Positions 7,864-15,426 are shown, numbered from the stretch's first letter. The stretch is DNA of 19,240 nucleotides from Candidatus Cloacimonadota bacterium (GCA_023230175.1 JALNXV010000021.1:1-19240); one strand, 5' to 3'. Made by a program: numbers and translations. The notes: generated by a model not told the origin, from the letters alone.

Positions 7864-8040
7864 TTATATAATTTTAGAAATTTCAAAAATCAAATTTTCA
7901 CGCAACTTTTTAAATACTACTGGAGCAATAAAATAGGATGCGTAATTGTTGGCAGTAATAGTATTTTTAGTAATTTTCCTACTATGCTCAGTCTCATTAT
8001 AATAGAATATGTATTTTTCTTTTGATTTTTTTTCAGCCAC
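7864..8040 (-). pseudogene. N-terminal scrap of a DUF3800-like protein
   Basis: A GTG at 8040, with GGGG about ten bases upstream, opens a 58-codon frame. The sequence IFYYNETEHSRKIT followed by NNYASYFIAPVVF resembles the start of DUF3800 proteins, which begin with a (Y/F)xDESG-type acidic strand and a hydrophobic second strand. DUF3800 has an RNase H-like fold and is common in mobile and defence loci. Normal members exceed 200 residues, so this is a truncated remnant ending at the inter-module motif. The canonical first Asp is Asn here. It follows the HEPN-like gene at 8078 by 37 bases and may once have been the third gene of that operon. The family assignment is tentative. Confidence 0.45.
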
Positions 8041-8077
8041 TAGTATTTATCCCCGTCACTTAAATAAATCGGATGAT

Positions 8078-8623
8078 TTATGAATTATACTGTCTTCCAA
8101 TCAATTTCTCTGCATATATTTTTAATGACAACGCAAATTGTTTTAAGAATCCAGAATATACTGGTGGTGAACCGAGAGGTCTGCTTGCACTCATTGGTGA
8201 GAATTTAATAAACTGTTCAACAGTAAAACTATGTTCTAAACTAATAGTACTTTCTGACCATTCATGAGCATACCTAAATCTTACAAAGACATTAGTTATG
8301 GCTTCTAAATTATTACTAAACATTTGTCTCGCATAATCACATGCCGATATGTAATTGCCATTTGAAACTCTCCATAAATCATAAATGGCTTCTTTGGCTT
8401 CTAAGGATAGCATTTTAAATAGTTCATCTAATTTGTGCTTTTTCATTTCTTCTATCCCCTGGAATTTTGCAATTGCCTTCATATATAACTCACATGCAAA
8501 AGCAGTATTTACAAATTCAGGAACAAGTAATGGATACTTTTTATTTTTAATAGACTCTTGAAAGTCACATCTGTTGGCAGCTTCCAAAAATTCATTTGCA
8601 TTTATAACTGTTTTATTTGGCAT
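8078..8623 (-). CDS. HEPN-like helical protein
   Basis: This 181-residue protein has a classical HEPN-like first half. EFVNTAFACELYMKAI (36-51) is the Ax(F/S)xELxxKA helix seen in HEPN domains, HKLDELFKML (63-72) is the following helix, and RFRYAHE (115-121) is where the Rx4-6H active-site region is expected. The exact catalytic spacing is not certain here, so nuclease activity is an inference. The remaining third is polar and proline-rich around SRPLGSPP (146-153) and ends in a helix. The ATG at 8623 has AGGGA seven to eight bases upstream, overlapping the stop of the preceding gene, so translation is coupled with the helical protein at 8633. The pair could be a toxin and partner; no known named system matched. 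Confidence 0.65.
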   Translation of the reverse strand: MPNKTVINANEFLEAANRCDFQESIKNKKYPLLVPEFVNTAFACELYMKAIAKFQGIEEMKKHKLDELFKMLSLEAKEAIYDLWRVSNGNYISACDYARQMFSNNLEAITNVFVRFRYAHEWSESTISLEHSFTVEQFIKFSPMSASRPLGSPPVYSGFLKQFALSLKIYAEKLIGRQYNS

Positions 8624-8632
8624 AAAAATTCC

Positions 8633-9337
8633 CTACACATCAGTTTTGAATTTTACGATTTCGTCGGCCATGGAACGTAAATCTTTAATCGTGTTTTGAT
8701 AATATTTACGAAGAATTTCAGACTCGTTTATAAAGTTTTTAATGGATTCAGGAAAATGTCTAGTTACATATTTAAGTGTTCCAATGTTTTTTAGCTCTTT
8801 TTTCAAATTCATAATTGAAGGCGTTTTAAAATCTAGTTTATAAATTTCGTTTACCATTATAATGAATGGAGCTTCTAGAAAAGTTATAAAAAATTTCATC
8901 ATAATCTGATTAAACTCAATTGATTCATGAACTTGGAATCTTTCTGTAAAAAGAGTCATTATACCTTCAAAATTAGTATGGGAAAATTTATTTAACACGT
9001 CTTTTAATCCCATTAAATATTGATTCATCAATTCGAATTCTTTTACTTTGGTTTTATGCTTTTCCTTAATTAAATTCATAATTGACTTCGGATTATGCTT
9101 TTTAGTTACAAAATCTTCCAATGTGTATACTTCCTCAATAATTCCAAGCATTACAATCATATTCTCTTGTATTTGTCTTAATAGTGGAGATATAGTTACA
9201 AGACTGTTTTCATTTAGTTCAATGTATGATTTTTGAAATAATTTAGCGCAACTCAATACCAATGCATCCAACAAAAAGGATTCATCATTATCCCAAGTTA
9301 ATATATTTTCGATGTGTTCAATTATTTGCTTGTACAT
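8633..9337 (-). CDS. All-helical hypothetical protein paired with HEPN-like gene
   Basis: The protein has 234 residues, predicted almost entirely helical. The stretch SPLLRQIQENMIVMLGIIEEV (about 50-70) followed by LNKFSHTNFEG (about 115-125) recalls the helix-plus-(S/N)xxxH layout of DUF5677/HEPN-like proteins, but I cannot assign a family with confidence. A long charged helix lies between (KEKHKTKVKEFELMNQ). The ATG at 9337 has GGAGG seven bases upstream. It lies only 31 bases after the remnant frame ending at 9369, so it may be transcribed with the Thoeris operon or from a promoter in the remnant. It is immediately followed by the HEPN-like gene at 8623. I see no membrane segments. Confidence 0.6.
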   Translation of the reverse strand: MYKQIIEHIENILTWDNDESFLLDALVLSCAKLFQKSYIELNENSLVTISPLLRQIQENMIVMLGIIEEVYTLEDFVTKKHNPKSIMNLIKEKHKTKVKEFELMNQYLMGLKDVLNKFSHTNFEGIMTLFTERFQVHESIEFNQIMMKFFITFLEAPFIIMVNEIYKLDFKTPSIMNLKKELKNIGTLKYVTRHFPESIKNFINESEILRKYYQNTIKDLRSMADEIVKFKTDV

Positions 9338-9368
9338 ATCATAACCTCCATAGAAGAATAATTATAGA

Positions 9369-9554
9369 TTACTTTGGATAATTGACTCCATAAGGAGTGT
9401 CACTATTTTCCAATAAGTTCAAGAGAATAGTATCTTCCTTGGATATCTTGCTTTTTTTGAATTTAGTGGAATACAATGCTCTTCTGAAAAATAAAGTTTT
9501 TATTTTCTCAATAAGTTTGGGAACAATCCCGTATGTTATTGAACTTATTAAATA
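9369..9554 (-). pseudogene. C-terminal gene scrap without a start codon
   Basis: A minus-strand frame stays open for 61 codons between in-frame stops, with lysine-rich but balanced composition (GIVPKLIEKIKTLFF, then SKEDTILLNLLENSDTPYG). It looks like a protein C-terminus. There is no ATG or GTG near its beginning, and it lies right after the second TIR gene. I do not recognise the family. It may be the tail of a deleted gene that once sat between the Thoeris operon and the pair at 8633-9337. Confidence 0.35.
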
Positions 9555-9563
9555 TCAAGAATC

Positions 9564-10115
9564 TTATTCAATACCCCAAGCCTTGTAAGCATCAATACTA
9601 TAATATGAAACACTTGTATTAGGATATACTTCTGTGACAACTGAATACTTATTTATTGAGTACAATATTGGCTCTTTTTTAAAAGATATATGTATGCATT
9701 TAATCTTTTCTTCATCAATTAGTTTGGTAAGTTTTATTGGCCATACATCTTTGTGAAATGTAGGATATTGTATTTTTTCATATTCAGGGTATACAATGAT
9801 AAATGGTAATTTGTATTCGAATGCTTTCTCAATCTCCCAATCAAGATTCTTGTTTTTTTTCTTTGTTTTGTCTGATAATATTAAAATAAAATTTTTACTA
9901 TTTTTAATCCGTTCTAAAAGTCTTGTTCTTAATGTGGAAAGTTTGGAATCATCATTAACTTGATATGTTTTTTGATGAGAATCACTAAAAGTAAAATCTA
10001 TATCCTCTGAACTTTTCCAAGCTTTCATTAGATTAAAATACTTAATATCACCAGTTATTATATCAGAATCTCCTCCACCATCAAACGCGACATATGTTCC
10101 ATTTCTATAAGTCAT
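9564..10115 (-). CDS. thsB: Thoeris TIR protein ThsB (PF08937 type), copy 2
   Basis: This 183-residue protein matches the ThsB TIR layout. The first strand is TYVAFDGGGDSD (7-18), then come a KYFNLMKAWKSSEDIDFTFSD region (25-45) with the LMKAW helix, and LRTRLLERIKNSKNFILILSDKT (62-84). DWEIEKAF (92-99) holds the likely catalytic glutamate (E94), and KLPFIIVYP (102-110) follows. ThsB enzymes consume NAD+ on phage infection to make a signal. The ATG at 10115 has AAGGAG upstream. It follows the macro-domain gene by 45 bases as the last gene of the operon. The two TIR proteins in this operon are dissimilar, which suggests recognition of different phage triggers rather than a recent duplication; that is inference. 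Confidence 0.85.
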   Translation of the reverse strand: MTYRNGTYVAFDGGGDSDIITGDIKYFNLMKAWKSSEDIDFTFSDSHQKTYQVNDDSKLSTLRTRLLERIKNSKNFILILSDKTKKKNKNLDWEIEKAFEYKLPFIIVYPEYEKIQYPTFHKDVWPIKLTKLIDEEKIKCIHISFKKEPILYSINKYSVVTEVYPNTSVSYYSIDAYKAWGIE

Positions 10116-10160
10116 AAAATCATCTCCTTAGTTTTATTTTATAATTTGTAATTTGATACA

Positions 10161-11057
10161 TTACTTAAATATTGATACCTTATCTCTATCACCATTGAAC
10201 ACAATAATGTTCATTGATCCATTTATTTTTTCTTCTGATGTAAGTATGCATGACTTTATCAGTCTCAATGATTGTACGTGGGTTATATTCGCTCTTGAAG
10301 AACCTGTTCCCATTAATGGCATAAACAATGGATACCCTTGACCGTTTTTATCATAGAATTCAATCAGATCATCAACAGCATCCGTGATTGCCCGCTTTGA
10401 TGAACGTGCATTATTGTTCTCATTAAATTTTGAAATAACTAAGAGATAGAATGTTGTATATTCATTACCATCAATAACAGCTACTGTCCCAATGGGATAA
10501 CTTTCTAAATTTCCTCTTGTCTTTATTTTATTACTAATTACTTCAGCAGGCGTAAAACCATTTAGTTTTAGATTTTTTTGAATTCTATTGCTCAGTTCTT
10601 TAGGATTAATATCTAGTTCCTTGCATATTCTAGTAACCCACTCTCCATGAATCGATTTCGGTGTCACCAAAGGATTTTTCGTCTTTTCCCCTCCGACTTC
10701 AACTATCGTATCAAAAGCGTCGTTTACTGGAATAACAATTATTTTTCTTTTTTTCTCTTTTATTTTGAATGCATATTTCAATAAATCACCGTAACTTGCA
10801 TAAACTTTATTTTTTCCTTTTGACCAAATACGATTTTTCTTGAAGAAAAATACAACTGAAATAGAACTTATAATAAATGATAAACCCAATAATGTAAGGA
10901 ATATTAAAAATTTACAAATTATACTAGTAATTCCAATCTCTTCAAATGTTACGAATGAAAGCAAAATTGCAATAGCACCGAATAATGAAGCTGAAATAGT
11001 ATAGAAAAGTTTTAATATCACAGTCCAATTCATTTTAAATTTAGCACAGTTAGACAT
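10161..11057 (-). CDS. thsA: Type II Thoeris effector: two-helix membrane plus macro domain
   Basis: This 298-residue protein has two hydrophobic helices (about 12-33 and 42-71) followed by a cytosolic macro domain from about residue 95. Macro features are the IIVIPVNDAFDT strand and loop (105-116), the central FYLLVISKFNENN segment (about 204-216), and the ligand loop PLFMPLMGTGSSRAN (about 243-257). Type II Thoeris uses this TM-macro form of ThsA. In described systems the macro domain binds histidine-ADP-ribose made by the TIR protein, and the membrane part then kills the cell by damaging the membrane. Here the gene lies between two TIR genes, 15 bases after the first. The ATG at 11057 has GAAGGG about eight bases upstream. 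Function in this strain is inferred from family and layout. Confidence 0.85.
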   Translation of the reverse strand: MSNCAKFKMNWTVILKLFYTISASLFGAIAILLSFVTFEEIGITSIICKFLIFLTLLGLSFIISSISVVFFFKKNRIWSKGKNKVYASYGDLLKYAFKIKEKKRKIIVIPVNDAFDTIVEVGGEKTKNPLVTPKSIHGEWVTRICKELDINPKELSNRIQKNLKLNGFTPAEVISNKIKTRGNLESYPIGTVAVIDGNEYTTFYLLVISKFNENNNARSSKRAITDAVDDLIEFYDKNGQGYPLFMPLMGTGSSRANITHVQSLRLIKSCILTSEEKINGSMNIIVFNGDRDKVSIFK

Positions 11058-11072
11058 TGTTTTTACCCTTCT

Positions 11073-11687
11073 CTATTTAGGATATACAGTAACACGATTA
11101 GCAACCGGTTCTTTTCTCTTATCAAATGCTTGATCTATAAATACTTCAGGGCTTGAATAAAACTCATCCCATTTAACTAAAACTGCATATCTATCATCTT
11201 CAGTATATGCACATTTATTGTGTGGTTTAATGTAATAATTTGCACTGAATTCTTTAATTACTGTACTATCATCTATTGCCACAATGTTGTGGGTACCACC
11301 ACATGTAGAACAAATGCTTGTTCCTTGATAAACTTTATCATACATGTTTGGTAAGACTACTCCAAGTAAACCACTACGAGAATTATTTTCACGATCAAAT
11401 AACGTTGCTTGTAATTCTTTTTTTATAAATGCTTGATGTGGTCTTCCTTGAAAATCGTTCCCTTCTCTTTCAGAAGAATGTTCTCCTATTAAAAATATTG
11501 TTACTGTTGAATCACTCAAATAATCTCTTCTTAGTACTTGCATTACATAATCAAGATTATCACTTGGAATTATATCGTTTAATGATTTGTCAATCACATC
11601 CACTTTATTTTGGTTAAACAAACTAACCAATTGGTTTTTAAACTGTAAATCTTCTTTTTTATAACTAATAAATACTTTATGTGCCAT
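11073..11687 (-). CDS. thsB: Thoeris TIR protein ThsB, copy 1
   Basis: I chose the ATG at 11687 (204 residues), five bases after GGAGG, over an upstream in-frame TTG. The protein opens with the TIR strand KVFISYKKEDLQFKN (4-18), has a helix ending in LRRDYLSDSTVTIFLIGEHSS (about 54-74), and then FIKKELQATLF (about 87-97), where the likely catalytic glutamate lies. After the TIR core there is a CSTCGG pair (about 125-130) and a C-terminal extension ending RVTVYPK. The cysteines may be structural. It is the promoter-proximal gene, with a good promoter at 11708-11737, and is followed by thsA after 15 bases. The fold is of the MTH538 TIR-like family used by Thoeris. The exact ligand is not readable from sequence. 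Confidence 0.82.
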   Translation of the reverse strand: MAHKVFISYKKEDLQFKNQLVSLFNQNKVDVIDKSLNDIIPSDNLDYVMQVLRRDYLSDSTVTIFLIGEHSSEREGNDFQGRPHQAFIKKELQATLFDRENNSRSGLLGVVLPNMYDKVYQGTSICSTCGGTHNIVAIDDSTVIKEFSANYYIKPHNKCAYTEDDRYAVLVKWDEFYSSPEVFIDQAFDKRKEPVANRVTVYPK

Positions 11688-11707
11688 ACTATCCTCCAAT
11701 ATTTTTA

Positions 11708-11737
11708 TTTATAAATGATTTCTTGTACTTTTTTCAA
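11708..11737 (-). promoter_or_regulatory. Sigma-A type promoter of the Thoeris operon
   Basis: The minus strand has TTGAAA (11732-11737) and TATAAA/TTATAA (11708-11714) with a 17-18 base spacer. It lies about 21 bases upstream of the first TIR start codon, with the GGAGG site in between. Confidence 0.6.
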
Positions 11738-11852
11738 ATCTATTTTTCGTTAATTATCTTATCATTTCTCTTTTTTACTCATCTTCTCAATTTTCCATTA
11801 TTTACTTGCTTTTGCCCATCTGCTACCCATAAAAAGTATTTCATTTTCTGCT

Positions 11853-12334
11853 TTAAGTCATCATAAATGGTAAATTGTTGAATTGATTAAATCGTATAGA
11901 TTCTTTAGTAATAAATTTAAAAATTCTAGTTGTTTCTATATAGGAGTCTTCTAGTGTCCATGACTCTATGCTGGAATCAAATTGTTCTGACAATACACCT
12001 ATGGTTTTTAACATTCCATGCCAAGTATCATTTATATTGCCATTGCTAGTCTCAATGTAACTAGCTACAGCAACAAACTTACAAATTACATATTTATACC
12101 TGTCAATTCTTTTAGTAAGTATCATGCTTTTTACTGCTAAATCTATAGAATCTATATATAGTTGTTGTATTTCAGTATTATCGTTAAATACATCAACCAA
12201 GTTTTCGAAAAATAGATTTTTGTATTAAAACTTGCAATTATATTTTTCATGAATAACATCTTCTACATGAGACTGGTTTTGATCTTTTTCAAACTCATGT
12301 TACGCTTATAAACACTGATTTCTAATTTGCTCAT
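11853..12334 (-). pseudogene. Broken gene of unknown function between Thoeris and nuclease
   Basis: An ATG at 12334 begins MSKLEISVYKRN. After about codon 12 the natural-looking protein continues in another frame as HEFEKDQNQSHVEDVIHEKY, is cut by an in-frame TAA after NCKF, and then runs open for about 120 codons to the stop at 11853 (FFENLVDVFNDNTEIQQ, then a helical stretch with KRIDRYKYVICKF, ending LPFMMT). Adding one base makes the whole region 161 codons. The long open part has only a TTG candidate start and no ribosome binding site, supporting loss rather than a separate gene. I recognise no family; helix content is high. It lies downstream of the nuclease candidate and upstream of the Thoeris promoter. 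Confidence 0.55.
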
Positions 12335-12395
12335 ACTTACTTGGAAAAGCATATCTATTATCTATATGTAGGTATATCATTTTCCTATTTATGCA

Positions 12396-12415
12396 TTCAT
12401 AAACAGTGATTATTG
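12396..12415 (+). repeat. Inter-module motif, copy 3
   Basis: TTCATAAACAGTGATTATTG on the plus strand, identical to the copy at 5076-5095. It lies 20 bases beyond the stop of the nuclease candidate (12435). A partial relative (TTATAAACACTGATT) lies at 12306-12320. Confidence 0.7.
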
Positions 12416-12434
12416 AACCTATTGATGTTTAAAA

Positions 12435-13541
12435 TTACAAATAATCAACAATTTCTCCTGTATCTATTAAATGTTTTTCTTCTACTTCATCGTAAGTCCA
12501 ATCTGACTCAATTATAGAATAATCAATATCTATATCCTTTTCATAGTTAATCCAAATTACAATGGCAGTATTTAATTTATTTTTGTATTTAAATAAGTAG
12601 GCAAAATGGTTCATAATGTCAATGTTTTTTTGATTTAAACTTACAAATAAGAATCCAATTCCAGATGTCAAAACTAATCGATAGAAATTGATTGTTCTGT
12701 TTTTTGATAACTCGATTGTTGAATAATATCTTTCAATGAATTTAGAAATAATATCTCTTTCAAGCAATAAAAGTTTTGACAACAAAATTCGTGGATCTGT
12801 ATCGTCTAATTGTCGAGCAGTAAATATATCAAGAAAATGTCTGTATTTCAAAATATTCTCATCAGCCCTATTGTCTATTCGATTTATTGCATAAAATGAA
12901 TTTATTAATCCTTCTTCACTTTTATTTGAAATAATACATGTATTAGTTTCTGAATTTGTTATCATCACATCCATTAAATTATCTATAGTTGGAATGTGAG
13001 ACTCCGGAACTATGTATGTGCGATACTCTAAATAATTGATAATGTCGATTGGAATAAGCAAACTAGTAATCATTAATCTGAAATCATCTTCATCAAACAC
13101 ATTGATTCTTATATTAGTTTTTTCACTATAATAATGCCTTGAATAGCTGTTTATGTTTTTATTAAAGAAAACTACAATAGGAATTATCTTATGTCCACTT
13201 AAATCAGAACTAAGTCCACTAATATTTTTAAAGAATATTCCTTTAGAATCTGCCTGCAACTTGAAACTATCTTTAACTTGTTTAATGGCAGTATTGAAAA
13301 CAGTCCCTTTTAACCATTTTCGTTCTTCTTCTTTTGAAAGAATTTTGTTTCTTTCTTTAACTTGAATAATAAGTAACACATTATTTATTTCGATCGCCAA
13401 ATCTGCTAGCTCTTTCTGACTTTTATTAATTTCAAAATTCAAATCGTTGAAAACAAATTCAGGAAGGAATTTATTTTCACAGAGAATGCTACATATTTTT
13501 TCTGAATTTGTGATATTATTTCCTCCTTTTTTAGGAAACAT
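12435..13541 (-). CDS. PD-(D/E)xK-like nuclease candidate
   Basis: This 368-residue protein has, near its N-terminus, a restriction-endonuclease-like core. It runs from FVFNDLNFEINKSQKE to ADLAIEINNVLLIIQVKER (46-64), where D47 and the Q60-x-K62 pair, at the end of a hydrophobic strand, fit the D-(x)n-(E/Q)xK signature. Acidic residues (E29, E45) lie upstream as expected. The rest (about 100-368) is mixed alpha/beta with no motif I know, so it may recognise the target. The ATG at 13541 has AAGGA nine to ten bases upstream. A perfect AAAGGAGG lies inside the first codons without a usual start codon after it. It is a single-gene module bounded by inter-module motifs; a stand-alone defence nuclease is plausible but unproven. 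Confidence 0.65.
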   Translation of the reverse strand: MFPKKGGNNITNSEKICSILCENKFLPEFVFNDLNFEINKSQKELADLAIEINNVLLIIQVKERNKILSKEEERKWLKGTVFNTAIKQVKDSFKLQADSKGIFFKNISGLSSDLSGHKIIPIVVFFNKNINSYSRHYYSEKTNIRINVFDEDDFRLMITSLLIPIDIINYLEYRTYIVPESHIPTIDNLMDVMITNSETNTCIISNKSEEGLINSFYAINRIDNRADENILKYRHFLDIFTARQLDDTDPRILLSKLLLLERDIISKFIERYYSTIELSKNRTINFYRLVLTSGIGFLFVSLNQKNIDIMNHFAYLFKYKNKLNTAIVIWINYEKDIDIDYSIIESDWTYDEVEEKHLIDTGEIVDYL

Positions 13542-13848
13542 TTTTTGGAATCCTTAAATTGTGTCACTAAAATTAGTTTGATTTATTGTTTCTAATTTCA
13601 ACTGAAGTTGATCTACACACCAACAGACTTCAGATTTCACATTATCATAATCCTATAACTATCGAGTTTCCTCTTATTTACCCATAAAAATATTTCTAAT
13701 AACTGCCTAAAAATAAGGCTTTCTTATTTAAAGAACAGTAACTGTGATTATTGAATAGACTATTCAAAAGCTGTAATGACCCTTAATTTATCAGACAATT
13801 TTTATAGTTCAATAGGGAAAAAATAGGATAGGCTTTATATTTATTAAA
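13542..13848. other. Intergenic stretch between NUDIX remnant and nuclease candidate
   Basis: About 300 bases with no gene. It holds a diverged inter-module motif at 13731-13755 and a weak five-base-pair hairpin nearby. The promoter of the nuclease candidate should lie here, but I see no convincing -35/-10 pair. Confidence 0.5.
13731..13755 (+). repeat. Inter-module motif, diverged copy 4
   Basis: AAGAACAGTAACTGTGATTATTGAA: it keeps the ACAGT and TGATTATTG halves of copy 1 but has extra bases between them. It lies about 95 bases beyond the NUDIX remnant's stop and 190 bases upstream of the nuclease candidate. Confidence 0.4.
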
Positions 13849-14228
13849 CTAATTCATTGGTATCCAAACCTTACCTTCCTTTGCACCAAGTGAACCATAA
13901 CTCGATTCAAACACATTGATATCATCAACTTTCATTAGAAAATAAAATTCACTCTCATGCCATAACAAATCATCCTGTTTGAAAAAGTTTTCACGAATGA
14001 ATAATAGCTTATCAATTTGATAAGGATGTCCCATTTCTTCTAACACTTCTCTATAATGTGCATCTTCAAGTGTTTCTCCAATGTGAATTGCACACCATCC
14101 ACTGAGTAGTTATAATCATCTACATTATTCTTTATAATCTGAACACAAATATCCTTAATGATAATGCTAAAAGCTCTAACTCTAAATCTACTGCTACTAG
14201 TTTTAATAAATGCATCTATTTCATTTAT
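13849..14228 (-). pseudogene. NUDIX hydrolase with a one-base frameshift
   Basis: The downstream part holds most of a NUDIX box (GETLEDAHYREVLEEMG, the REVxEExG core) followed by HPYQIDKLLFIRENFF and a WHESEFYFLM strand, all in one frame to the stop at 13849. The upstream part (EIDAFIKTSSSRFRVRAF, then NVDDYNYSVDG) is in another frame. Adding one base within GGTGTGCAATTCAC joins them as SVDGGAIHIGETLEDA, the usual PGGxxxxGE lead-in, and gives 127 codons. The expected start position holds ATA, not ATG, with no clear ribosome binding site, so initiation also looks lost. NUDIX enzymes hydrolyse nucleoside diphosphates linked to other groups. Substrate is unknown; the gene is probably inactive unless the change is an assembly error. 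Confidence 0.75.
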
Positions 14229-14314
14229 CTATTTGTCTTTATTACTTGCTGACAAAAATCATCCTCTTTTTCAATTTCCCGCTATTTGCTCGATTTTACC
14301 TATCTATGATTTGG

Positions 14315-14600
14315 TTATTTGACTAATAAATTAGTAAAATTTTTATAACACTGTTCTTCCAGATTACTAACACCAAATTTGTCCGCTATTATTTTGTAAG
14401 CAGAAACTATATTATCGGTACTAAAATTATTTTTGAACAGTTTATTATTTGGACCATCTGTTTCTACTAAAACTCTATTTAAGGGTATAGACATTATGTT
14501 ATTATTATTTATTTGATCGGGATTTACAGAAAAATAAGCGCCAAGTTCAACAAACTCAGAAATCTGATTTTTAGTTCCTTTAATGATGTTAACAATCCTT
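14315..14600 (-). pseudogene. qatD: 3' remnant of qatD (TatD-like DNase)
   Basis: A minus-strand frame reads IIKGTKNQISEF, then ELGAYFSVNPDQ, PLNRVLVETDGP and a helical end to the stop at 14315. The LVETDGP motif with the catalytic Asp is the C-terminal signature of TatD metal-dependent DNases, and the ELGAYFS strand fits the step before it. Only about the last third of a roughly 250-residue TatD protein remains, and the N-terminal HxH metal site is gone. It is joined at about 14590 to the start of a KAP ATPase gene, out of frame. In Qat systems the order is qatA-qatB-qatC-qatD, so a deletion removed everything between. Confidence 0.75.
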
Positions 14601-14850
14601 CTATTACTGCTATTTTAGCATCTTCATAATTTTCTAAGAGCCGGGCATTTAATTTAATATAAATCGAACTATCTTCTGCTTCAATCTCTTCTTTGAGTAG
14701 TTCTAAAATTGTAGATTTGCCTGATCCCCAACTGCCAAACAACCCAATAGTGTCAGGTGCGTTACTTTTAGCTAAAGATATATTTTTAATAATTTTCGAA
14801 TATGGTTTAAAAAAAAGTAAATCTACTTTTGATGCGTTATCATTCCACAT
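14590..14850 (-). pseudogene. qatA: 5' remnant of qatA (KAP-family P-loop ATPase)
   Basis: The ATG at 14850, with GGGAGG seven bases upstream, opens a protein beginning MWNDNASKVDLL. It has Walker A in GLFGSWGSGKST (36-47), the form typical of KAP NTPases, followed by YIKLNARLLENYEDAKIAV where KAP proteins have KFNaW-type sequence. After about 85 residues the frame enters qatD-derived DNA and soon stops (14524). Full KAP ATPases exceed 500 residues, so Walker B and the membrane insert are missing and no activity is expected. The intact start and ribosome binding site suggest the truncated peptide could still be made. Confidence 0.75.
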
Positions 14851-15119
14851 AAAATTTCCTCCCAAAATTTATTTTTAAATTTTAAATTTTTAATCTTTTA
14901 ATTCTTTATGTTTATTATATATTGAATGGACTTTTTATGCAATTATAAATTTTGACAGTTCTTTGAGTACATTTTAATTATAAACACTTTCTCACTTTAG
15001 TATTATCATGCTTTTCAACCATCTAATGTTAGTATTAACTTAATTAAATAGTCTTTGACTTAGGGTACACAATAACAAAGAATTGAAAACTTTTATTTAT
15101 TAGGTTTTCCACGAGATAA
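14851..15119. other. Intergenic, no gene seen
   Basis: AT-rich DNA upstream of the qat remnant, presumably holding its old promoter; no clear -35/-10 pair, hairpin or frame stands out. Confidence 0.4.
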
Positions 15120-15270
15120 CTATTGAATTATTCGATACTTTTTATTGTGGTATTTATCTAAGTTATACCCTATTATTGTTAGAAAAAACTCAAGTTTAAC
15201 ATTTTCAGTACCACGATGTCTAAATCGTCTTATATCCGATACGACCCTAAGTCTCTTTATCAGATATTAA
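15120..15270 (-). mobile_element. 3' remnant of an IS1182-like transposase
   Basis: A minus-strand frame ending at 15120 reads DIRRFRHRGTENVKLEFFL, then TIIGYNLDKYHNKK. The R(R)xFRxRGxENVxLEFxL and GxNLxKxH pattern is the C-terminus of IS1182/IS4-group DDE transposases common in lactic acid bacteria. Only about 45 residues remain and no start is present. A separate 29-codon open stretch just upstream (15258-15345) may be another scrap. No terminal inverted repeats were recognised. Confidence 0.65.
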
Positions 15271-15426
15271 GTATTTGTCCATCTCCAATTTACTAAAGAC
15301 TTCATCAAATGTACGAACTTCACTATCAAATGGTATCTTTATTCATAAAGATAGTGGTAATTTTAACTGTTTTGGGTTAAAATAGTGTTGATTTAATTGT
15401 GTATTTTCCATACTTCAATAACATCA

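Noticed and set aside
9397..9588. Plus-strand frame of 63 codons
   Set aside because: It opposes a more protein-like minus-strand frame, has no ribosome site and overlaps the end of the TIR gene.
11681..11866. Plus-strand hydrophobic frame over the Thoeris promoter region
   Set aside because: The F/L/S/Y-rich composition is typical of antisense reading of AT-rich leader DNA, and the minus-strand promoter explains the sequence.
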